A stretch of DNA of 64,000 nucleotides from Alphaproteobacteria bacterium (GTDB lineage Bacteria > Pseudomonadota > Alphaproteobacteria > Sphingomonadales > Sphingomonadaceae), in the NCBI GenBank assembly GCA_030424845.1, contig JAUHWC010000006.1:1-64000 (forward strand), in the 5' to 3' direction. Below are positions 8,024 through 16,147 of the stretch, piece by piece (the stretch's first letter is position 1; each line of letters begins with the position of its first letter). Both the position numbers and the translations under genes were made by a program. The notes under the pieces are model-generated. The model was not told the DNA's origin. It saw only the letters and a list, made by a program, of their open reading frames with translations, and did no database searches.

Positions 8024-9633
8024 GCCCGGAACCTCCGCGGCCAGATACCGCCCCTACCCGGAGCGATGATGCCATCAGGGTCGATCGCGTCCTTCAACTG
8101 CTCGTGGAAACGGCGCAGGATGTGGTTGTTGAAGCTGTAGGTGTTCGACACATCGTCCTGGTAGATCGGTGCCGCGCGATAATCGCCCCAGCCATGCTCT
8201 GCCGCCACGGCAACGCACTTCTTCATCGATGCATGGGTGATCGCGTTGTGCTGCGGATCGTCATGCTTGATCGAGGGCGCGAAAACCATCTGGAAGGTGT
8301 GCGTATGCCAGAACAGGGGCATGGTCAGCGCGTTGAAGAAGGGCGGCAGCGTGGGAAATTCCTTCATCGCATCGCCCAGCACGCGTTGCACCTCGAATAC
8401 CGCCTCCCCCGTGCGCGGCAGCACGGGGAAGAAGCCGACGTGGCCATCATCGCGCACGATCTTCCACGCGCCAAGGCTTGGCACCCCCAATGAGCGGCGG
8501 CGCTTGATGCTGGTTTGCCACGGCTGCGTTGTGTTGTTGAGTTGGTCTTCGCTGGCGGGAAGCGTGAAATGGTCGCCATCCACGGCTGCCGCACCCGGAA
8601 TATCGGACAGGATACGGTCCTTGGCGTAATTCCAGTTCTCCAACGTCGCCTTTTGCGGACCGAAGAACTGCAACTCCACCTGGAAGCTAGGCAACCCTGC
8701 CGCGCTGGCAGCCGCATCCATCTCGGCGTCAGAAGGTCCGCCCGTCTTGGTAGCGAGTACGAAGAAGTCCGGATTACCCATCAATGCGGACAGCGGGGAA
8801 CCGTACTCGACCTCACCGATCAGCCCGCTGTCGGACAGGAAATTGACATGGTTCACCAGCTTGATGAAGTCCCGCCGGCGCGGCACGGTGATCAGGCCGG
8901 TGCGGTAATATTCGGGCATCGGCATCAGGCGGAAACCCATCTTGGTCACCACCCCGAAATTGCCTTGCGCGAACAGGCCGGCCGGATCCGGCCCGAAGCC
9001 ATAGGGATATTCCTGCCAGGTTTCCGACCCGGGCAGCGCGCCCATGCCGGTGCGCATGATCTCGCCATCGGGCAGCACCACTTCCATCCCGCAATGCGCG
9101 CCGAAATGATCGCGGAAATGCGGCATGGTATAGCCGACACCGCGTTCCAGTGAGTTGCCGATGGGGCTGCCCCAACCCGGATCCGGGCAATCCAGCATTA
9201 CCTTGTTGCCCGTGGCATCCACCGCGCGCTGCAGGTCGAAGTAGGATACGCCGGGTTCGACGAGGCAGTAATTGCGGTCCGTGTTCACCTCGATCACGCG
9301 GTTCATGCGCTTGAGGTCCAGCACGACCGAGCCGTTCACATTGGGTGACGGGCCGCCATAGCCGAAGTTCTTGCCGGTGGAGATCGGGTAGAGCGGCACG
9401 CGGTGCTTGCGGGCGATCTTCACCACGGCGCTGACCTGCTCGACATCCTCGGGTGCTACGGCAGCGGAGGCGTGGCGTTCTTCCGCGGTATTCCAGACAG
9501 GGCTGAAGCTGTCGCGATAGGGGAACATGTCCGCGTCGCCCGACCATACCCAGTCCGCGCCCACCGCGCCGCGCAACTCTTCAAGGAATGCGGCGAAGCT
9601 GGCCGAATCGATATCGGGAGGAAGCACGCTCAT
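8020..9633 (-). CDS. VAO/PCMH-family flavoprotein subunit (module 1, distal)
   Basis: A 537-residue FAD enzyme of the vanillyl-alcohol oxidase/4-cresol dehydrogenase family (FAD_binding_4 then FAD-oxidase C domain), oxidising para-substituted phenols. By eye against VAO: Y92 in GKNFGYGG matches Tyr108, D151 in CPDPGWGS matches Asp170, the His of DDGHVGFF matches the flavin-linking His422, and GDYR matches Tyr503/Arg504 that bind the phenolate. There is no signal peptide, although its cytochrome partner is exported. It follows a Tat-signal protein with a 4-bp overlap, the order of pchC-pchX-pchF. Substrate is unknown (alkylphenol, vanillyl or coniferyl type likely). Confidence 0.9.
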   Translation of the reverse strand: MSVLPPDIDSASFAAFLEELRGAVGADWVWSGDADMFPYRDSFSPVWNTAEERHASAAVAPEDVEQVSAVVKIARKHRVPLYPISTGKNFGYGGPSPNVNGSVVLDLKRMNRVIEVNTDRNYCLVEPGVSYFDLQRAVDATGNKVMLDCPDPGWGSPIGNSLERGVGYTMPHFRDHFGAHCGMEVVLPDGEIMRTGMGALPGSETWQEYPYGFGPDPAGLFAQGNFGVVTKMGFRLMPMPEYYRTGLITVPRRRDFIKLVNHVNFLSDSGLIGEVEYGSPLSALMGNPDFFVLATKTGGPSDAEMDAAASAAGLPSFQVELQFFGPQKATLENWNYAKDRILSDIPGAAAVDGDHFTLPASEDQLNNTTQPWQTSIKRRRSLGVPSLGAWKIVRDDGHVGFFPVLPRTGEAVFEVQRVLGDAMKEFPTLPPFFNALTMPLFWHTHTFQMVFAPSIKHDDPQHNAITHASMKKCVAVAAEHGWGDYRAAPIYQDDVSNTYSFNNHILRRFHEQLKDAIDPDGIIAPGRGGIWPRRFRA

Positions 9634-10031
9634 GCCGTCACGCTCGGATGCACGGGTGCGATCACCCAGCTGACGGGATAGACGCCGCGCTCGTTCTTTT
9701 CGCCCAGTTGCTGCTGGCTCACAACCCGCCGGCCGTGCTGCTGCGCCAGCACCTCCAGCACGAACAGCGCATCACTGCCGGTAATGCCGCCCAGCACATA
9801 GCCGCGCCGGCGCCACGCATGATCGAGCGTGTCGAACCACGGCCTAGTCACGTCGCCGGCAAAGCGGATTGCCGTAATGGCGGCATGTTCGGCGGGCAGG
9901 TTCTCGACATAGCGTGTATCGAGCAGGAAGGCATCGAGGCCTTGCGGCGCACGGGCGAAGGCTGCTTGCGAGCTTGCGGCAATGGCGGGAACGACAACAC
10001 CCCACTTGATCGCTTCACGACGGGTAATCAC
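9630..10031 (-). CDS. Small Tat-signal protein, PchX-like position
   Basis: A 133-residue protein starting with a twin-arginine signal (MITRREAIKWGVV) followed by a hydrophobic stretch ending AAFARA. The mature part of about 105 residues matches no family I can name. It overlaps both neighbours by 4 bp and sits between a cytochrome and a flavoprotein gene, the place of pchX in Pseudomonas pch operons. It shares pattern with the Tat protein at 38626-39015 (Asp-Arg near the start of the mature part, a Trp, then a GG-x-G segment and a Q(Q/Y)G motif). A role in carrying or maturing the signal-less flavoprotein is inference. Confidence 0.8.
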   Translation of the reverse strand: MITRREAIKWGVVVPAIAASSQAAFARAPQGLDAFLLDTRYVENLPAEHAAITAIRFAGDVTRPWFDTLDHAWRRRGYVLGGITGSDALFVLEVLAQQHGRRVVSQQQLGEKNERGVYPVSWVIAPVHPSVTA

Positions 10032-10474
10032 TGGTCACCTCCTGCCTGGGCGCGGGCTTCGGCGGCCTTGCGGACCATTTCTTCTGCCAGCAGTTCGGCA
10101 TGCGCGCCGCGATCTTCCAGCGGCGCGGTAAGATAGGCGCTGAGCGCGGCAAGCTGCCCATCGCTGATCTCTGTCGGTCGGAAGGGCGGCATCCATGCCA
10201 CGCCATTGCGAACGAAAACCCCGATCACCGGAGCGGACAGGTCCGTCCGGTCTTCCAGGGCGGCAGGGATGTCCGTCCCCTGGTACTTGATTGCCAGGCT
10301 GGACGTGCCAGCGAGGCTGGGCACGGCTGCATGGCATGGCGCGCACCAGTGGGCATAGATCGCCTTGCCTTCCTGCAGTTCGGGCGCGGTCGGGCCGGTG
10401 CGGGCGTTGTCCTGCGCCCTGGCCACCCCGAAAGCGAGTGTTCCGGCAAGAACCGCCAGTGCAAGATACTTCAT
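10028..10474 (-). CDS. Class I cytochrome c, flavocytochrome partner (module 1)
   Basis: A 148-residue exported monohaem cytochrome c. The start ATG at 10474 is chosen because GGGAGGGG precedes it and because it overlaps the upstream flavoprotein stop (ATGA). Residues 1-20 are the signal peptide. CAPCH is at 44-48 and the likely Met ligand is M95 in AWMPPF. It carries an extra C-terminal tail of about 30 Ala/Glu/Arg-rich residues not present in the other three cytochromes of this type. It should take electrons from a VAO-type flavoprotein and pass them to the respiratory chain. Confidence 0.9.
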   Translation of the reverse strand: MKYLALAVLAGTLAFGVARAQDNARTGPTAPELQEGKAIYAHWCAPCHAAVPSLAGTSSLAIKYQGTDIPAALEDRTDLSAPVIGVFVRNGVAWMPPFRPTEISDGQLAALSAYLTAPLEDRGAHAELLAEEMVRKAAEARAQAGGDQ

Positions 10475-12060
10475 GCGCCCCTCCCTTCGCGAAGATGCCG
10501 GGGCCATACGCCATAGCGCCCGGCGGACAGGATACCCTTGGGATCGAGCGCATCCTTGATCTGCTCGTTAACCCGCCGCAGCTTGTTGTCGCCGAAGCTG
10601 TAGGCATCCATCACCGCATCCATGAAGGCGGGCGGGCAGCGGTATTCGCCCCACCCGTGATCAGCGCAAATATCGATGATCTCGGTCACGCTTTCGCGCA
10701 GGTGCTGGTTGCGTGCAGGATCCTTGTAGACCGGCACGGCGGCAAACAGCACGAAGCTGCGCGTCCAGCAGGTGACGCTCGGCACGAACATGAACAGGTC
10801 CAGCCCCAGCCGCTCGCACTCGCGGCGCATCACGCGGTTCGCTTCGATGATGCCCTTGCCCGAACGCGGGATCACGGCGGAAAACCAGATATGCCCGTCA
10901 CTGGGGTTGAAGTCCCCGAAACCGCGGCTGCCGACGCTGAAGATCTCCAGCGAAGGGATGCCGTAACGCGGCTTCTGCACCCGCTCCAGCGTGGGCGGAT
11001 CGATCGGGAAGCGTACAGGCTCTGCCGCCCCGAACTTCACGTCGGCGAAATGGGCAAAGCGTTCCTGCACATATTCCCATTGTGCGCGGATGACCTTTTC
11101 CGGTCCGTAGAAATTGAACGAGGCGCGCCATGCCGGAAGGCCGCTTTCCCGCACCATGCGGTTGAACTCATCGGGTTCCGGCACGATCGACATCGCGATC
11201 GGGTTGTCCTGGTTGAGGACGGGCGAACCGATCCCCGGCATGCCGTTGAAGACATTGCCATATTCCAGTTCATTGAGCAGCTCCACCATCTCGTCGAGGT
11301 CTTCGAAACGGAACACGTCGACGGTGGCGGAAAGGTGCGCTTCGGGTTGCGGGAAAAGGTAGAAACCCATCTTGGTGACAACACCCAGCGAGGACTGGCG
11401 GAACAGCCCGTCAAGGCAAGGGCCGATCCCCATGCGGTATTGTTGCCAGGTTTCCGACCCGGGCAGCGCGCCCATGCCGGTGCGCAACAGCTCGCCATCG
11501 GCCATCACCGCCTCTATCCCGCAGACAGCTTCCCAGTGTCCGCGATAGCCGGCAGTGGTATAGCCGCCGCCGCTGTCCAGCGCGTTGCCTACCAGCGATC
11601 CCCAGCCCGGATCAGGGCAGTCGATCCACAGCTTGGAACCGGTTTCCTGCAAGTGGCGGTACATGTCGAAATAGGACACCCCCGGCTCGACAAGGCATGA
11701 GCAGTTCCCCTCGTTCACGTCGAGGATGCGGTTCATCCGCTTCAGGTCCAGCACCACGCTGCCGCTGAGCACCGGTGCCGCCCCGCCATAGCCGAGGTTG
11801 CGCCCGGTGGAGATGGGGTAGAGCGGGATCGAGCGCTCGTTGGCCGCGCGGACGATCGCCTGCACTTGCTCCACATTGGCGGGGGCGATGGCGGCCGATG
11901 CCTTCTTCTCCTCGGGCTCGCCCCAGAGGACGGAATAGAAGTCACGATAGGTGTTGAGGTCGGCCGGCTGGTCAAAGACCCATTCATCACCCACGACGGA
12001 GCGCATTTCCGCCAGCCCGTCAGCAAACGTAGCATCACTCATGCCCGGTGGTGTGGTCAT
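10471..12060 (-). CDS. VAO/PCMH-family flavoprotein subunit (module 1, first gene)
   Basis: A 529-residue paralogue of the flavoprotein at 8020-9633 and the first gene of module 1. By eye against VAO: Y91 in GRNLGYGG, D150 in CPDPGWGS (Asp170 position), the His of SDGHIWFS (His422 position) and GEYR near the C terminus (Tyr503/Arg504) are all kept, so it should be catalytically active with covalently bound FAD. It has no signal peptide. A 43-bp stretch is identical to the downstream paralogue. The gap to the TetR gene holds a strong palindrome, so the module is probably TetR-controlled. Function: oxidation of a 4-hydroxyphenyl compound; substrate unknown. Confidence 0.9.
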   Translation of the reverse strand: MTTPPGMSDATFADGLAEMRSVVGDEWVFDQPADLNTYRDFYSVLWGEPEEKKASAAIAPANVEQVQAIVRAANERSIPLYPISTGRNLGYGGAAPVLSGSVVLDLKRMNRILDVNEGNCSCLVEPGVSYFDMYRHLQETGSKLWIDCPDPGWGSLVGNALDSGGGYTTAGYRGHWEAVCGIEAVMADGELLRTGMGALPGSETWQQYRMGIGPCLDGLFRQSSLGVVTKMGFYLFPQPEAHLSATVDVFRFEDLDEMVELLNELEYGNVFNGMPGIGSPVLNQDNPIAMSIVPEPDEFNRMVRESGLPAWRASFNFYGPEKVIRAQWEYVQERFAHFADVKFGAAEPVRFPIDPPTLERVQKPRYGIPSLEIFSVGSRGFGDFNPSDGHIWFSAVIPRSGKGIIEANRVMRRECERLGLDLFMFVPSVTCWTRSFVLFAAVPVYKDPARNQHLRESVTEIIDICADHGWGEYRCPPAFMDAVMDAYSFGDNKLRRVNEQIKDALDPKGILSAGRYGVWPRHLREGRGA

Positions 12061-12085
12061 CGCCCAGTTCCCGTTCCCAAATCCC

Positions 12086-12107
12086 GATTCATACGAGTGT
12101 ATAAATC
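12086..12107. promoter_or_regulatory. 22-bp palindrome, likely TetR operator
   Basis: GATTCATAC at 12086-12094 and GTATAAATC at 12099-12107 are inverted repeats matching at 8 of 9 positions around a 4-bp centre (GAGT). The site is 26 bp upstream of the first flavoprotein start and 40 bp after the stop of the TetR-type gene, the size and symmetry expected for a TetR dimer. A related ACGAGTG core recurs at 12829-12835, before the divergent GMC gene, so both operons may be controlled by one repressor. Confidence 0.7.
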
Positions 12108-12146
12108 ACTCCCTCGCAGATTGGCAAGCAGCAGCCGGGTCGCCGG

Positions 12147-12734
12147 TCAACCGGCGAGCGCAGCCTTGGCAAAACGCATGAGGAATTCGATATCGTCCAG
12201 CGCCTTGCCCGTCCCCCCCAGCATCGGGGCACCGTGGCTGCGCGGCGGCGGGCCGATCAGCGCCGCCGAGATGAACCGCAAGCGCGCTCGCAATTCGGTG
12301 TCATCCAGATGAGGGCAATCCGCAGCCAGCAGTCGGCGCAGGCGAAGGCTGAACTGCTCCATTTCGGAGAGCACCTGCTGCCGCAACTCGCCTTCGCCAT
12401 GCGCGGCGATCTCGTCCAGCACCACCAGCGCGCGGCCACCGGGCGTGAAGGCGGCAGGGGCGAGCATCGGCTCCAGCCAGCAGCGCAGCTTCTCCTCGAA
12501 CGGCTTGCCGGCCTCCACCGCTTCCCAGCCCTGCATGATCGGCCGGAGGTTGAGCTGACACAATTCGTCGAGCAGATTGGCGATGCTCTTGAAGTGATAG
12601 GTCACCAGCGTGGGATTGACGCCCGCGGCCTCCCCCACCTTGCGCACGGAAAGCCCGGTGATGCCGCGCTCCACCAATATGCCTTCCGCCGCTGCCAGCA
12701 GTTTCGTGCGTGTGTCGAGTGTGGAGCCGCTCAC
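12147..12734 (-). CDS. TetR family transcriptional regulator
   Basis: A 195-residue regulator, taking the GTG at 12734 as start. The TetR helix-turn-helix is clear: TRTKLLAAAEGILVERGITG then LSVRKVGEAAGVNPTLVTYH at about residues 8-50, with the typical YHF segment. The remainder is a helical ligand-binding domain. The frame is open much further upstream, but that part is arginine/proline-rich and unlike TetR sequences. It lies between module 1 (same strand, 86 bp downstream) and the divergent GMC operon, making it the likely repressor of both. Confidence 0.88.
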   Translation of the reverse strand: MSGSTLDTRTKLLAAAEGILVERGITGLSVRKVGEAAGVNPTLVTYHFKSIANLLDELCQLNLRPIMQGWEAVEAGKPFEEKLRCWLEPMLAPAAFTPGGRALVVLDEIAAHGEGELRQQVLSEMEQFSLRLRRLLAADCPHLDDTELRARLRFISAALIGPPPRSHGAPMLGGTGKALDDIEFLMRFAKAALAG

Positions 12735-12871
12735 TTCTACCCTGTCTCCCGTTCCCCGCACAGGGACAGCAAAGCCACGCCAATTGCAAGCATGCACAAA
12801 GGCTGCGCACAGGCATTGCAGAACCCTAACGAGTGATACTATGCGATAGCAGCAGGAGAGAGAGGAAAGCG

Positions 12872-14494
12872 GTGCCTTCAGAGCAGTACGACTACGTGAT
12901 CGTTGGTGCAGGTTCGGCCGGCTGCGTGCTGGCGGCCAGGCTGAGCGAGGATCCGGACAATTCGGTGCTGCTGGTGGAAGCCGGCAAGCGCGCGCGTGAC
13001 CCGCTGCTGACCATTCCCATCGCCTTCCCGCTGGTGATGAACAAGCCTGCCTACAACTGGGCCTATACCGGCGAGGAGGAACCCTTTGCCGACAACCGCC
13101 GGCTGAACCAGCCGCGCGGCAAGGCCCTGGGCGGTTCATCGATGATCAACGGCATGCTCTATGCCCGCGGCAACGCCCGCGATTACGACGAGTGGCGCCA
13201 GCTCGGTTGCGAGGGCTGGAGCTATGACGACGTGCTGCCCTATTTCCGGAAGTCGGAAAACCATTGGGGCGATGCAGACCGCTATCACGCCAAGGGCGGG
13301 CCGCTGTCGATTACCAAGCACATTCCGGACGACGTGCTGTTTCCGCGCTTCATCGAGGCTGCGAAGAAGATCGGCCACAAGACCCAGGCCGACCATCACG
13401 GCCCGGACCAGGAAGGCTGGGGATCGCCCGATATCTCGATCCACAAGGGCCGCCGCGGCTCTACCTATGCCCGTTTCCTGAAACCGGCGATGGCCCGTTC
13501 CAACCTGACGGTCATCTCCGAAGCCCATGCCACGAAAGTGGAAGTGGAGAACGGCCGCGCCCGCGCCCTGCATTACCGCCAGGTCGGACAGGACAAGCGG
13601 GTTGTGGCGACGCGGGAAATCATCCTGTCGGGCGGCACCTTCAATTCTCCGCAACTGCTGATGCTGTCCGGCATCGGCCCTGCCGACGAACTGCGCGAAT
13701 TGGGAATTGACGTGGTGTGCGACCTGCCCGGCGTGGGCCGCAACATGCAGGACCATCCCTCTATCGCGATGATCTGGAATGCCGAGCGCGAGGCAACGCT
13801 CAATCCCGACCTCCGGATGGACCGGATCGCCATGCAGGGCCTGAAATGGATGCTGACCGGAAAAGGTCGGCTGGCCAACATGCCGGTAACCGCCAATGGC
13901 TTCATCAAGACACGGCCCGAGCTGGAACGGCCCGACGGGCAATTCCTGTTGCAGCCGACCACCATCTTCGCGCGCCCCTGGTTCCCGCTGATCCGCCCGG
14001 TTTCGCCGGATGTCATCGCCATGGCCTGCGTGCTGCTGCGCCCGCAAAGCCGGGGCTGGGTGAAGCTGCGCAGCGCCGATCCCTTTGCCGCACCGCGCAT
14101 CCTCAGCAACGTGCTGAAGGAACAGGCGGACCGCGACTTCTTCCGCCGCGCGGTAGACATGCTGCGCGATCTCTTCGCCACTTCGCCGCTTACTGAAGTG
14201 GTCAAGAACGAAGTGATGCCCGGGGCCAATGTGCAGAGCGACGAGGCGTTCGCCGCGTGGCTCCGCACCGCAACCAACACCGCCATGCACCCCACCAGCA
14301 CCTGCGCCATGGGCATTGGCGAGGAGGCGGTCTGCGATCCGCAATTGCGCGTGCGCGGGATTTCCGGCCTGCGGGTGGCGGATGCTTCCGTGATGCCGCG
14401 CATCGTCGGCGGCAACACCAATGCCGCGGCCATCATGATCGGCGAGAAGGCGGCTGAGCTCGTGCTGGGCAAGACGGCGGCAGAAGCGGCATGA
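12872..14494 (+). CDS. GMC family oxidoreductase
   Basis: A 540-residue FAD-dependent glucose-methanol-choline family alcohol dehydrogenase. The start GTG at 12872 is chosen because AGGAGAGAGAGG lies just before it. The N-terminal FAD motif is [16 protein letters not shown], followed by GKALGGSSMINGM. The catalytic His is in the HPTSTCAMG segment and its Asn partner in GGNTNAAAIM near the C terminus. No signal peptide. It overlaps the next GMC gene by 4 bp and is followed by an aldehyde dehydrogenase, suggesting alcohol-to-acid oxidation of an aromatic side chain. In Sphingobium SYK-6 a GMC pair (PhcC/PhcD) oxidises a phenylcoumaran alcohol; equivalence here is inference. Confidence 0.9.
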   Translation: MPSEQYDYVIVGAGSAGCVLAARLSEDPDNSVLLVEAGKRARDPLLTIPIAFPLVMNKPAYNWAYTGEEEPFADNRRLNQPRGKALGGSSMINGMLYARGNARDYDEWRQLGCEGWSYDDVLPYFRKSENHWGDADRYHAKGGPLSITKHIPDDVLFPRFIEAAKKIGHKTQADHHGPDQEGWGSPDISIHKGRRGSTYARFLKPAMARSNLTVISEAHATKVEVENGRARALHYRQVGQDKRVVATREIILSGGTFNSPQLLMLSGIGPADELRELGIDVVCDLPGVGRNMQDHPSIAMIWNAEREATLNPDLRMDRIAMQGLKWMLTGKGRLANMPVTANGFIKTRPELERPDGQFLLQPTTIFARPWFPLIRPVSPDVIAMACVLLRPQSRGWVKLRSADPFAAPRILSNVLKEQADRDFFRRAVDMLRDLFATSPLTEVVKNEVMPGANVQSDEAFAAWLRTATNTAMHPTSTCAMGIGEEAVCDPQLRVRGISGLRVADASVMPRIVGGNTNAAAIMIGEKAAELVLGKTAAEAA

Positions 14495-16134
14495 GCGCCT
14501 TCGACTACATCATCGTCGGCGCGGGCTCTGCCGGCTGCGTGCTGGCCAATCGCCTGACGGAGGACCCGGAAACCCGCGTCCTGCTGATCGAGGCGGGCGG
14601 CAGCCACAAGCATTTCCTGCTGGATATACCGCTGGGTATGCTCAAAGCGATGCTGCGTCCGGAATTCGGCTGGGGCTACATGTCGGAACCGGAACCGCAC
14701 CTGGACAATCGCAAGTTGATGGTGCCGCGCGGCAAGGTGTTGGGCGGATCGTCATCGATCAACGGCATGTTCTACATGCGCGGCCATTCGCGCGATTATG
14801 ACGAATGGCGGCAGATGGGCTGCGACGGGTGGAGCTATGCCGACATCCTACCCTATTTCAAGCGCATGGAAGACAGCTGGCGCGGTGCCGGCCCCTATCA
14901 CGGCGAAGGCGGCCCGCTGAGCGTCGTGCCCGTGCAGGGCAAGCACCTGCTGCACGAACCGCTGATGCAGTCTGCCGAGGCGGCCGGCTTCAATACCTCC
15001 GACGATCTCAGCGCCGAAGTGCAGGAAGGTTTCGCCAAGGGGGAACTGACGATCGACCGCAGGGGCCGGCGTGCCAGCACCGCCCGCGCCTATCTCGATC
15101 CCGTCATGCATCGCCCGAACCTGACCGTGATCACGCAGACGGCAACGCAGCGCGTGGTGATGGACGGCAAGCGCGCGACCGGCGTGGAAGTGCTGCGCGA
15201 TGGCCAGCGCCAGCTGATCACGGCAAGGCGCGAGGTGATCCTGTGCGGCGGCGCCTACAACTCCCCGCAACTGCTGATGCTGTCCGGCATCGGCCCGGCC
15301 GCACATCTGCGCGACAAGGGGATTGACGTGGTTCACGACCTTCCCGGCGTGGGCCGCAACCTTTCCGAACACCCACGGGTGCCGGTGCAGTTTGCCCTCA
15401 CCAAGCCCGTCAGCTTCCTCAACCAGCTGCGGGCAGACCGCGTGGCGCGCTGGGTGCTGCAATGGAAACTTGCCGGTACCGGTGCCTTTGCCAGCCAGCT
15501 CAACAGTTGCAACATCGTGGTCAAGACCCGGCCGGAACTGGACAAGCCGGACATCCAGCTGTTTTCCAATCCCGTGCGCATGGATGCGCAGATCTGGTTC
15601 CCCCTCTGGCGCAAGAAGCAGCAGGACGTGATCACGGCGGACGTGATCCTGCTCCACCCCAACAGCCGTGGCTGGATGGAATTGCGCTCCAACGACCCGG
15701 CAGACAGTCCGGCGGTTACCTTCAACAACTTCTCCGATCCGGCTGACTGGCGCACCGCGCGTGATGGCATCCGCCTCGTCCGCAGGATCTATCGCAGCGG
15801 TCCGCAAGGCGAGCTGACGGGCGATGAACTGGTGCCCGGCGCACACCTCGAAAGCGACGAGGAACTGGACAGCCACATCCGCGCCACGGCGCAGGTGACG
15901 CAGCACCCCGTGGGCACCTGTTCGATGGGCCGGGGATCGATGAGCGTGGTCGATCCGCAGCTTCGCGTGCACGGGCTGGAAGGCCTGCGCGTTGTCGATG
16001 CCTCCATCATGCCAACCGTTCCCGGCGGCAACACCAATGCCCCCGTCATCATGGTGGCCGAGAAGGCTGCCGACATGATCCGCGGCAAGCCCGCATTGCC
16101 CGCCGAACATCCCGAAACCCCACAAGCAGCCTGA
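14491..16134 (+). CDS. GMC family oxidoreductase
   Basis: A 547-residue second GMC-family flavoenzyme, translationally coupled to the first by an ATGA overlap. FAD motif [19 protein letters not shown] at the N terminus, then [18 protein letters not shown]. Catalytic His in HPVGTCSMG and Asn in [10 protein letters not shown]. It is clearly a paralogue of the preceding gene but only moderately similar. A tandem GMC pair followed by an aldehyde dehydrogenase fits enantiomer-specific or sequential oxidation of an alcohol side chain. Quinone or another membrane carrier is the usual electron acceptor for such dehydrogenases; the acceptor here is unknown. Confidence 0.9.
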   Translation: MSAFDYIIVGAGSAGCVLANRLTEDPETRVLLIEAGGSHKHFLLDIPLGMLKAMLRPEFGWGYMSEPEPHLDNRKLMVPRGKVLGGSSSINGMFYMRGHSRDYDEWRQMGCDGWSYADILPYFKRMEDSWRGAGPYHGEGGPLSVVPVQGKHLLHEPLMQSAEAAGFNTSDDLSAEVQEGFAKGELTIDRRGRRASTARAYLDPVMHRPNLTVITQTATQRVVMDGKRATGVEVLRDGQRQLITARREVILCGGAYNSPQLLMLSGIGPAAHLRDKGIDVVHDLPGVGRNLSEHPRVPVQFALTKPVSFLNQLRADRVARWVLQWKLAGTGAFASQLNSCNIVVKTRPELDKPDIQLFSNPVRMDAQIWFPLWRKKQQDVITADVILLHPNSRGWMELRSNDPADSPAVTFNNFSDPADWRTARDGIRLVRRIYRSGPQGELTGDELVPGAHLESDEELDSHIRATAQVTQHPVGTCSMGRGSMSVVDPQLRVHGLEGLRVVDASIMPTVPGGNTNAPVIMVAEKAADMIRGKPALPAEHPETPQAA

Positions 16135-16147
16135 ACAGGAAATTCCC

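Noticed and set aside
13136-14344. 402-codon frame antisense to a GMC gene
   Set aside because: The plus-strand GMC enzyme has complete FAD and active-site motifs; the antisense product has none.
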